Shown: positions 8,701 to 16,862 of the stretch, piece by piece
Layout of the letters: each line of letters opens with the position of its first letter
Numbering within the stretch: the first letter of the stretch is position 1
DNA from: Oscillospiraceae bacterium
GTDB taxonomy: Bacteria > Bacillota > Clostridia > Oscillospirales > Ruminococcaceae
DNA: 49,612 nt
Assembly: GCA_009786985.1 (NCBI GenBank)
Contig: WRGW01000109.1
Span: forward strand, 1 to 49,612
Direction of reading: 5' to 3'
Notes under the pieces: model-generated
Databases searched by the model: none
What the model was told of the DNA's origin: nothing
What the model saw: only the letters and a program-made list of their open reading frames with translations
Translations under genes and position numbers: made by a program

Positions 8701-11118
8701 TTCATAAACGGCAATCGCCGTAGCGTCCATAGCGGCTGAGCGGATTATTCCGTCGCTGACCACGTATACATACCCACCTCGAATAAAGGCAGTATGAATG
8801 TCGGCGTTTATGCCAACACCCTCCGCTAAATCGAGGAAGATTTGACCGATTACCACGAATCCATATTCTTTAGAATAGCTAAGCACAAACGAACTTTCCA
8901 ACCACGAAACGCCGTTAAAATATCTGACTGGCACCACAATCGCCCCCAGACCAGTTGTCGAGTCATGACTTACTGCTACTGCTGCACGATTATACTCTGA
9001 AACAACAGTTGTAAATTCTTCCCAACCACGGTTTGGGACTGGCAGTGTAAATGTATGTTCGATTATACCAGTGCCAGAATTGTACATAATCAGCTGGATT
9101 CCTGAACGAACCCTTGAATGCCCTTCGGATTCGCTTTCTTCGTTGGTATTGAAGAGGTCACCATCATCATACATCACCCTGATTTCAAAATAACGCTCTT
9201 CTCCCCAAAAATAAAAGCTCCTCCCAGTATTATTTTGATTGGGTGGTGATACGTCAGCGATTAATCTGCTGATTTCGTTAAGAAAATTCGGATTATGAGG
9301 CATTGTTGTGTCGATTGCGTAAATCTGTTCGGCGATTACATAAACTTCGCTATTCGTAAAAGCCGTACCTACGATTTCGCCAGAGCCATCAGCAATATTA
9401 TTGATAGTTGGTGCTACAATTTGTAATTCAGTGTCGAAATTATACAGAGAGACTCCGTTTCTTGTAACCGAAACCGTTCGGATTAACCCAGCACGTTCGT
9501 CTAAAAATCCAAGTTCTACTCTACCGCGGACGTTTGTCCATGAAGTGGTTGTTATTTGAGAGAGTCCGCCACCGCTCATAAGCCCCATACGCAGGAGTTG
9601 GGTTTGATTTTGGCGTTCGTTATAGAATCCCATAATGATTGAGTTTTGGAAAGTTTCGAGCCAACACGGGCGTTCGCCCGAAACAGCGTTAATAGTAAAA
9701 TCACCGTCACCGTCGAATGTACCAATCACAGTCATATTCGCGTATTCTGAACCACGCATAAACTCTATGTTTCTAAGCGGAACGTAACGCATTTCATTGC
9801 CGTTTTCGCTGTAACTTGGGATAAAACCGTCATACTCGTTAGGATTGATGTTATTTCGTGGCATATAGTCGGCAAAAATCAAGAATCCGCCACGATGTTC
9901 ATTTAGAGCAAGTTCTCTGAACATACCGTCAAACATATATATGTGGAGGGGTTCGCCAGTAAATTCGAGTGCACAAAATTCATATACCACAGTTTGTGGC
10001 TGTGTGAATATAAAGGTTTCCCCGTTATTTTGATTGTTAGAGTCGGTTTCAGGGAAATATAGATTGGTCTGCCTAAGTTCGCTATAGATTGCGTATAATT
10101 TATGTTCGTTTACAAAAATGCCTAGCAGTTCACCGCCTGTGCGTGAAAATGTTGGTGCAGTTTCAAATAAACCAGCGTTAATCGCAATTGCTTGAATAAT
10201 TGCGTTTTCATTATTCGTGTTTGCTTTGAATACGTACACTTCACTCGCAACGGTAATAAACGCTGTTTCTGAACTCAGATTTTGTGCGAGCGGATTTTGT
10301 ATTCGGTTGAAACGTTCCGCTCTAAAAAGCGGTTTTGTTGACGTTCGAGCTGTGTTTTGTTCATACGTGCCGCCAAAATAGTACAATCGTTGCGTACTCT
10401 GGAGTTCAAATACTTCAGCATAACTCTGAGGTATCCAGTTTTGAAGCCCTTGCAATCCCCATTCTCCAGTCGAGATATAACGCAGAAAAAAGCTCAAAAA
10501 AATTACAGTAACCGCCATTGAGCTACAAAAAATCACACGTGGAAGATTTTCGTAAGCAGCGTTATTATCAAAATCGTCGCTTTCGCCATATTCGTCAGAA
10601 TCGCTGGATATACTGTTTTTAGTGAATTTCGGAGTGAGGTTGGTGTCGTGTTCTTCAGAAACTTCAGTAATGGCGATTTCGGCAAGTGCTAATTCGCTAT
10701 CGACTTGCGTTATTTCTTCGAGTGGCAGTACTGGAGATAATATTTCTTCGGCGACGTTTTCGGCAGGCGTACCCGGGGAAACATTTCCAGTAACGATTGA
10801 GTTTAGTTGGTTTTCGAGGCGTTCTTCGAGTTCGTGGCGACGGTTTTTAAGTAGCTTTTGGCTTTGGCGTGTGCGTGCGGTGTTCAACAAGCTAACATAA
10901 TCTCCAGTGGAAATGGGCGAATTTTCGAGAATACTTACAAGTTGTTCAAAACTTAAATCAGGGTTATTTTTGATTTCGAGATAACTCACATTATTCATCG
11001 CTGTGCGACCGATTAGTGCGAGAAACTCTTTCCTTGTAAGCTCTAAATCTTTTAGTTCTTGCAAAAATTGTGTAGCAGTCAAGTAGTTTTCCTCGCTTTC
11101 TGCGTCAATTTGTAACAC
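8680..11118 (-). CDS. membrane-anchored beta-propeller domain protein
   Basis: central TM segment (VIFCSSMAVTVIFLSFFLRYIS) followed by an extended extracytoplasmic repeat-type domain reminiscent of COG4880-type proteins. Confidence 0.6.
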   Translation of the reverse strand: MLQIDAESEENYLTATQFLQELKDLELTRKEFLALIGRTAMNNVSYLEIKNNPDLSFEQLVSILENSPISTGDYVSLLNTARTRQSQKLLKNRRHELEERLENQLNSIVTGNVSPGTPAENVAEEILSPVLPLEEITQVDSELALAEIAITEVSEEHDTNLTPKFTKNSISSDSDEYGESDDFDNNAAYENLPRVIFCSSMAVTVIFLSFFLRYISTGEWGLQGLQNWIPQSYAEVFELQSTQRLYYFGGTYEQNTARTSTKPLFRAERFNRIQNPLAQNLSSETAFITVASEVYVFKANTNNENAIIQAIAINAGLFETAPTFSRTGGELLGIFVNEHKLYAIYSELRQTNLYFPETDSNNQNNGETFIFTQPQTVVYEFCALEFTGEPLHIYMFDGMFRELALNEHRGGFLIFADYMPRNNINPNEYDGFIPSYSENGNEMRYVPLRNIEFMRGSEYANMTVIGTFDGDGDFTINAVSGERPCWLETFQNSIIMGFYNERQNQTQLLRMGLMSGGGLSQITTTSWTNVRGRVELGFLDERAGLIRTVSVTRNGVSLYNFDTELQIVAPTINNIADGSGEIVGTAFTNSEVYVIAEQIYAIDTTMPHNPNFLNEISRLIADVSPPNQNNTGRSFYFWGEERYFEIRVMYDDGDLFNTNEESESEGHSRVRSGIQLIMYNSGTGIIEHTFTLPVPNRGWEEFTTVVSEYNRAAVAVSHDSTTGLGAIVVPVRYFNGVSWLESSFVLSYSKEYGFVVIGQIFLDLAEGVGINADIHTAFIRGGYVYVVSDGIIRSAAMDATAIAVYETNLHGS

Positions 11119-11189
11119 TTACAGTAATTCTTGCATATGATTAGTCATAACGTGTCGAAATACGACAATTGACATTTTTGGAGGTAACA

Positions 11190-11738
11190 ATGGCTATTTT
11201 ATCTGGATTGATTGTATCAATAGACGCATTTTTTATCGGAATTTCGTTGGGATTACAGAAAAAGTTCAAATTCAGCTACCTTGTGTTCATTAACGCATTT
11301 CTACTTATTCTATGTATGGCTGGTTTTTTTATAGCTGGCAGGATTTATGAACACATTCCTTTTTCGCCAGATTTGATTGTGGGAGTGACTTTTATAACCC
11401 TCGGAATTTGGTATATTGCGAGCTATTTTGCAAAAAGTGCGTTTAAGAAACAAACAGCAGAAAAATCAAAAGAAATCACAAGTTCCGCTAAAACATTTGT
11501 GTTAATTGGGCTGGTGATGAGCTTTGAAGCTATGCTGATTACCACTGGTGTAACACTCACTTTTGGCGAAAGCTCGACAATTGCAATTCCGCTCACGATT
11601 GGATTAGCACATTTTGCATATTCGGCATTATCATTCTATCTATCAAGAATACGACGTGTTAGGCGTATTCCAGCGGTCTGGAGTAACGTTGTTTCAGGTC
11701 TATCTCTTATAGTTTATGGGAGCTTGGCGCTGTTATGA
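11190..11738 (+). CDS. MntP/YtaF-like membrane protein
   Basis: LSGLIVSIDAFFIGISLGLQ plus six hydrophobic segments; RBS GGAGG before ATG 11190. Confidence 0.75.
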   Translation: MAILSGLIVSIDAFFIGISLGLQKKFKFSYLVFINAFLLILCMAGFFIAGRIYEHIPFSPDLIVGVTFITLGIWYIASYFAKSAFKKQTAEKSKEITSSAKTFVLIGLVMSFEAMLITTGVTLTFGESSTIAIPLTIGLAHFAYSALSFYLSRIRRVRRIPAVWSNVVSGLSLIVYGSLALL

Positions 11739-12706
11739 TTCCTCGCCAAACAAACAAACGGATATTCGCCTGATTTTTCGAGTTTTGTGACAGCCGCTTT
11801 CGCAAGTTTTTCACAAGTGAAGGTACCAAAAACAGCACTCCCACTACCAGTCAGCGATGCGATGTCCGCACCTAAATCTTGGAGCTTGTAGCAGAGGTTT
11901 TCTATACGTTCATCAGCGTATAAAGCCTGAAACTCATTAGCGTAAAATTCGCAATTTACAGGCTTTTCCACGTAAGGCATAAAAAGCTCGGCACAGCCGA
12001 CTTTTGTTATGCCCTTGTTTGGCTTTCCGATTTTGTCATACAAAGAAAACGCAGTCTTGGTATCGCAAACAAAATTTGGTTGAACAATCACATAAAACGT
12101 GGGTGGTAAATCTGGCAGTGGCGTGATTTTCTCGCCGATTCCTTCGCACAAAGCATGTCCCCCTACGATTCCGAAAGGCACATCAGCACCAAGTTGTACT
12201 CCCATTTGAATAAGCTGGTCTTGACTAAAAAAATCATGACAAATTTCATTTAATCCTTTTAGAACAGTCGCTGCATTTGTGCTTGAACCACCTAATCCCG
12301 CCATAAGCGGGATTTGTTTTTTTATATGAATTGTTATAAGCGTGATATTGTCAAACAACGGCGATTCGCGTGCTTCGTGTAAGAAAAGTAATGCCGCACG
12401 ATGAGCAATGTTGTTAGAATCAGGGATTTTCCCTGCAATTTGCGAACAGTCACAGCTTACCTTAACTTTAGGTAGTAATCGAGTTCTATGAATAGTTATT
12501 AAGTCATCAATAGAGCGGGGATTTTGTCTACTGAGTAAAAAAACTTCTTTAGTTTTTTTTAAGCGTTTATATAGCATGATTTCGACTGTATCGCAAAGGT
12601 CGATTTCTTGCATTGTGGTACATAATAGGTGGTAGCCGTCTTCTCTGATACCGCAAATTTTTAAATCGAGATTTAATTTAGCGTAAGAGTAGAATTTGTT
12701 CATCAT
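11714..12706 (-). CDS. ispE: 4-diphosphocytidyl-2-C-methyl-D-erythritol kinase
   Basis: KFYSYAKLNLDLKI, PLMAGLGGSSTNAATVL, LTGSGSAVFG; contains an in-frame palindromic insert (11975-12025). Confidence 0.9.
   Translation of the reverse strand: MMNKFYSYAKLNLDLKICGIREDGYHLLCTTMQEIDLCDTVEIMLYKRLKKTKEVFLLSRQNPRSIDDLITIHRTRLLPKVKVSCDCSQIAGKIPDSNNIAHRAALLFLHEARESPLFDNITLITIHIKKQIPLMAGLGGSSTNAATVLKGLNEICHDFFSQDQLIQMGVQLGADVPFGIVGGHALCEGIGEKITPLPDLPPTFYVIVQPNFVCDTKTAFSLYDKIGKPNKGITKVGCAELFMPYVEKPVNCEFYANEFQALYADERIENLCYKLQDLGADIASLTGSGSAVFGTFTCEKLAKAAVTKLEKSGEYPFVCLARNHNSAKLP
11975..12025. repeat. 51-bp palindromic element, copy 1 (inside ispE)
   Basis: aggcataaaaagctcggcacagccgacttttgttatgcccttgtttggctt; one mismatch to 17201-17251. 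Confidence 0.95.
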
Positions 12707-12707
12707 T

Positions 12708-13964
12708 CTATCTTGCAATAATAAGCGGAACAATTGGGAGGTTGGCAATCGGCACAGTGAGGTTGTGGATATTACCGCCAATGCTATGCTCAAACCAGTT
12801 TAGGTCTAAAATCTCCCTCGAAGTCAGTGTTACGCCATTTGGAACTTGAACTTCACCATGATTATCCATAATTTCGCCTGCAAAAATTGCCGCAGTTCCT
12901 TCTGAAACTCTCTCGTGAATAAGACCAGCTAGGTCGTGAGTTTCAGGCTCAACAACCATAGGGTCAGCGTTTATTGCTGATAAGCGTACGTGACCAGTCG
13001 ATAAAGCTCCACGTGTTACTGACGGTACAAACGTTTCATTTTGGATTATGCGAACTTGTTCTACAAGGTATGAGTTTACATTAAAGTAAAGTCCAGCGAT
13101 ATGATTGTTCGGTGCTAACTGTGGGACGTTGTTGGCAAAACCCACCACGTTCACACCACGTTGTTCGGCGTACGTAATCGCATACTCAGTGTCGATGTAT
13201 GCAAAAATAGTGTCGTTACCTTCAGCAATCAGTTGGTCTACAGCTTGTCTTACTTCTTCAACACTGCGTGAGTTTACTAAACGAACATGAATAGTAACGC
13301 CTGCCAAGAAGTTGAATTTAGCACCTTGAATGAATGAGTTGACCACTCCGTGTGCGTTGTGCATACGAGAATCAAGAATTATTCCCATAGAATCAACACC
13401 TACAGCAGTGTTATGAGCTGCCGCAAAACCCGCTACGTGTGCTGGTTGGTATAGGTGTGATACAAAAGCAATCAAGTTCGGTGAAACGGTTTCACCACCA
13501 AAGCTGATGAAAACGATGTTTCTGTGATTAACTGATTCAATTTCAACAGCGTTTGCGAAGAAATGACTCGTTGATATGATTACATCAACTCCATAAGTTA
13601 CGAGCAAATCTACCGCTTCAGCGAAGTTTGAGATAAACACGTTTTCTACATAGAAAGTATCAGCATCAAGTTGCATTTCAAGGTTAGCACGAGCATCTTC
13701 CCACATTTTATTGTGGCTTGAACCCTCAATCTGACCCGAATAGATGAAACCCACTCTCTGCGGTGTCAGCTCGGCAGGTTGTTCGTCTTCATTACTTAGG
13801 TCAGTGCCGTTATCTTCACTGCCTTCATCAGTCGTAGTTCCGTTGTTTTCTTCATCGTCACACGCTGTAAATGATATTGTCACGAGCATAATTAGTGCAA
13901 CAGCAAGTAAAATAGATGTCAACTTTTTTATGTAACCTTTAGCTTCAGCCGTTTTGAAAATCAT
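12708..13964 (-). CDS. BMP family (Med-like) substrate-binding lipoprotein
   Basis: signal peptide with lipobox (VTISFTAC), RVGFIYSGQIEGSSHNKMWEDAR, DVIISTSHFF; RBS GGGAGG. Confidence 0.85.
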   Translation of the reverse strand: MIFKTAEAKGYIKKLTSILLAVALIMLVTISFTACDDEENNGTTTDEGSEDNGTDLSNEDEQPAELTPQRVGFIYSGQIEGSSHNKMWEDARANLEMQLDADTFYVENVFISNFAEAVDLLVTYGVDVIISTSHFFANAVEIESVNHRNIVFISFGGETVSPNLIAFVSHLYQPAHVAGFAAAHNTAVGVDSMGIILDSRMHNAHGVVNSFIQGAKFNFLAGVTIHVRLVNSRSVEEVRQAVDQLIAEGNDTIFAYIDTEYAITYAEQRGVNVVGFANNVPQLAPNNHIAGLYFNVNSYLVEQVRIIQNETFVPSVTRGALSTGHVRLSAINADPMVVEPETHDLAGLIHERVSEGTAAIFAGEIMDNHGEVQVPNGVTLTSREILDLNWFEHSIGGNIHNLTVPIANLPIVPLIIAR

Positions 13965-14281
13965 GGAAATTTCCTCCCTAAAAACCTTTACGGTAACAAT
14001 AATTCTAATCATTATAACATACTAATTTTGATTTGTCAATATATTTTTCAAAATTTCGACTTTTGTATTTTGTATTGTTAAAAGTCAAGACGATAGATAA
14101 CACATTCACCTAAAAAAATGATATATTGCTAACAGCCATTCTCGGGGTCAAGCGTCCGCGCGCTCAGCGTCGGTTCTCACTAGCGACTCAATGAGGGGTG
14201 CAGGAAAGAAGTATATTTTTGATTTTCGTTGCGGAGCAATGCAACACTACCCAGTCAAGCAAATGTTTGATATTGTAAGTC

Positions 14282-14336
14282 AACACATTTACACTTTGTT
14301 TAATTGTTGTATAATTCGACAAAGTGTAAATGTGTT
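14282..14336. repeat. perfect 18-bp inverted repeat with 19-nt spacer containing a promoter-like -10
   Basis: AACACATTTACACTTTGT-TTAATTGTTGTATAATTCG-ACAAAGTGTAAATGTGTT. Confidence 0.95.
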
Positions 14337-14391
14337 TGGGCTATAAAATTTCAAAAAAAATAAAATTTACGAAAAAACTCATAATATGGGG

Positions 14392-14419
14392 TTGACATAA
14401 TATAAAAAAGTGGTATAAT
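14392..14419 (+). promoter_or_regulatory. sigma-A-type promoter upstream of pgi
   Basis: TTGACA-N16-TATAAT. Confidence 0.75.
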
Positions 14420-14543
14420 GTTATGGTGTATGTTTACATATGAATAATAGTTAAAAACCTATTGTCCTACTTGTTGAATGTTGAGGTAGTTGAAATTAAA
14501 GGTTTTCGTGTCTAAGTTTTGGACAAGGGTTGTGGAGGTTGAA

Positions 14544-15920
14544 ATGGCTGTTAAAGTAAATTCTGCTTTTTTAGATGGGTTTGTCCGTGAGGACGAGCTT
14601 ACGAACATCGCACCACAATGTGCACTCGCACATGAAGCACTTCATTCAGGAACTGGTGCTGGTAATGATTTTTTAGGTTGGCTTAACTTGCCGAGTGATT
14701 ATGTCACTGGTGCTGGCGATTTTAAGGGAGAGCTTGCACGTGTCAAGGCGGCTGCCCAAAAAATCCGCAAAGATAGCGAAGTTGTAATTGTGCTTGGAAT
14801 CGGCGGTAGTTATTTAGGTGCTCGTGCCGTAATTGAAGCACTTAAAGGGACTTTGTATAACTCAACTGCAAAAAAAGAGGGCAGACCAGAACTCTACTTT
14901 GCGGGGAGTAGCCTTTCGCCAGCATACATGAATGAAATCTTGTCTTTAGTTGACGGGAGAGATTTTTCAGTAATTGTTGTCTCAAAATCTGGCACAACTA
15001 CTGAAACTGCTTTGGCTTTCCGCGTATTCAAGAAGTTGGTTGAAGAAAAATACGGCGACAAAGCGAATGAACGCATTTACGCTGTCACTGATAAAGCACG
15101 TGGAACTCTCAAAGGTCTATCTGATGCAAAAGGTTATGAAACTTTTGTAATCCCTGACAATGTTGGCGGGCGATTCTCGGTTTTGACTGCTGTAGGTTTA
15201 TTGCCAATCGCAGTCTGCGGTTGCGATATTGACGCACTCTTAAAGGGTGCAAATGTTGCAATGAAAGATTCAAGTGTCCCAGACATAGCTAAGAATGAAT
15301 GTTACAAATATGCGGCGTTACGAAATATTCTACACCGCAAAGGTTTTGCAATCGAAATGCTTGTAAGTTATGAAAACTCTTTTATGATGATGAATGAGTG
15401 GTTCAAGCAATTATACGGTGAGAGCGAGGGTAAAGACGGTAAAGGGATTTTTCCAGCGTCAGCCGTTTTCTCGACTGATTTACACTCACTCGGTCAATAT
15501 GTGCAAGACGGTTCTAACATAATCTTTGAAACGGTTGTGTGGTTTGGCAAAACTGATAAAGATTTCTTTTTAGAAGATGAGCCTGATAACGCTGATGGGC
15601 TTAACTTCCTTTCAGGGCAGAATATGTCTAATGTCAATGAAAAAGCGTTCCAAGGGACTTTGTTGGCACATACTCCTAAAGGTGGTGACGGTGGTAAAAC
15701 CCCGAATGTGATTCTTGAAATCCCAAAACTTGATGAGTTTGAGCTGGGTTATCTGTTGTATTTCTTTGAAAAAGCGTGTGCGATTTCTGGTTATATGCTC
15801 GGTGTGAACCCGTTCGACCAACCAGGGGTTGAGTCTTACAAAAAGAATATGTTTGCACTACTTGGCAAATCTGGATTTGAAAAAGAAAAAGAAATATTGT
15901 TGGCTAAATTAAAAGGTTAA
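14544..15920 (+). CDS. pgi: glucose-6-phosphate isomerase
   Basis: [58 protein letters not shown]. Confidence 0.95.
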   Translation: MAVKVNSAFLDGFVREDELTNIAPQCALAHEALHSGTGAGNDFLGWLNLPSDYVTGAGDFKGELARVKAAAQKIRKDSEVVIVLGIGGSYLGARAVIEALKGTLYNSTAKKEGRPELYFAGSSLSPAYMNEILSLVDGRDFSVIVVSKSGTTTETALAFRVFKKLVEEKYGDKANERIYAVTDKARGTLKGLSDAKGYETFVIPDNVGGRFSVLTAVGLLPIAVCGCDIDALLKGANVAMKDSSVPDIAKNECYKYAALRNILHRKGFAIEMLVSYENSFMMMNEWFKQLYGESEGKDGKGIFPASAVFSTDLHSLGQYVQDGSNIIFETVVWFGKTDKDFFLEDEPDNADGLNFLSGQNMSNVNEKAFQGTLLAHTPKGGDGGKTPNVILEIPKLDEFELGYLLYFFEKACAISGYMLGVNPFDQPGVESYKKNMFALLGKSGFEKEKEILLAKLKG

Positions 15921-15956
15921 TGTCACTTATTAAGTGACAGAAAGGTATGGACTAAA

Positions 15957-16373
15957 ATGGTTAAACTTATTCCTGGAAAAAAAGGTGCTGGTAAAACAAA
16001 AATCTTGATTGAGGCGATTCGTGTTGCAAAAGCTGAAAGCAAAGGTAACATTGTGACAATTCAAACAAAACGTTCGCTTAATTCTGAAATCAGACACGGC
16101 GTTCGTTTGATTGATATCGAAGATTATAATATCGCTAATTGCGACGGAATGCGGGGATTTGTATCTGGAATCATGGCATCTGACTATGACTGTACTCACA
16201 TTTTCGTTGACGGAATCCTTAGAATCGTCGGAGAAGATGAAAGACGTGATATGACTAAAGTTGTAGAAATGCTCGAAAAAATGGACGAAGTTTCAGGCAA
16301 ATTTACAGAAATAACGTTGACTTTCTCGGCTGATGTTTCTGAAATTCCTGAAGCACTCAAAAAATATCTTTAA
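15957..16373 (+). CDS. small P-loop ATP-binding protein (often labelled PilT-like)
   Basis: LIPGKKGAGKTKILIEAI Walker A; no other domain recognised. Confidence 0.6.
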   Translation: MVKLIPGKKGAGKTKILIEAIRVAKAESKGNIVTIQTKRSLNSEIRHGVRLIDIEDYNIANCDGMRGFVSGIMASDYDCTHIFVDGILRIVGEDERRDMTKVVEMLEKMDEVSGKFTEITLTFSADVSEIPEALKKYL

Positions 16374-16414
16374 AGGCTGTCGACCGAAAGTTCACTGAAA
16401 ATTTTGTATTTCTG

Positions 16415-16443
16415 TTGACAAATCTTAAAATTTATGATATAAT
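16415..16443 (+). promoter_or_regulatory. promoter of rpmF
   Basis: TTGACA-N17-TATAAT with TG extended -10. Confidence 0.8.
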
Positions 16444-16481
16444 AGCGTTTGTGTCAATTTATTGAAAGGTGGTTAAAAACG

Positions 16482-16664
16482 ATGGCAGTTCCAAAGAGAA
16501 AACATTCACGTGCAAGACGTGATACAAGACGTTCAGCGGTAACAAAGCTGACTCCGCCAGCATTCTCAAGTTGCGATAATTGCAATGAACTAAAACTCCC
16601 TCATAGAGTTTGTACAGCTTGCGGATTCTACAAAGGCAAAGAAGTGCTTGTCCTACAAGATTAG
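16482..16664 (+). CDS. rpmF: 50S ribosomal protein L32 (bL32)
   Basis: MAVPKRKHSRARRDTRRS; CxxC...CxxC zinc ribbon. Confidence 0.95.
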   Translation: MAVPKRKHSRARRDTRRSAVTKLTPPAFSSCDNCNELKLPHRVCTACGFYKGKEVLVLQD

Positions 16665-16669
16665 TAAAA

Positions 16670-16845
16670 CCAGAGTATGCCTTAGAGGGGGGAATTCACT
16701 TCCCACTATAAGGGTTATTTCGGTGAGGCAAGGTTCTTCAAGCTGTTTGTCGACTATGTGAAGTCGTCACCCCGAAGCTCTTGATGGCGAGTAGCTTGAA
16801 CGCATAAATTACAACACCGCTTCGTGTTAGAGCGGTGCTGTTTTG
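16670..16845 (+). ncRNA. candidate structured RNA downstream of rpmF (possibly 6S-like), ending in a terminator-type hairpin
   Basis: no ORF; long-range complementarities TATGC/GCATA, TTCAAGCT/AGCTTGAA, TTCGGTGA/TCACCCCGAA; terminal ACACCGCTtcgtgttagAGCGGTGCT followed by GTTTTGTTG. Confidence 0.35.
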
Positions 16846-16862
16846 TTGTCAGAGGAGGTCTA

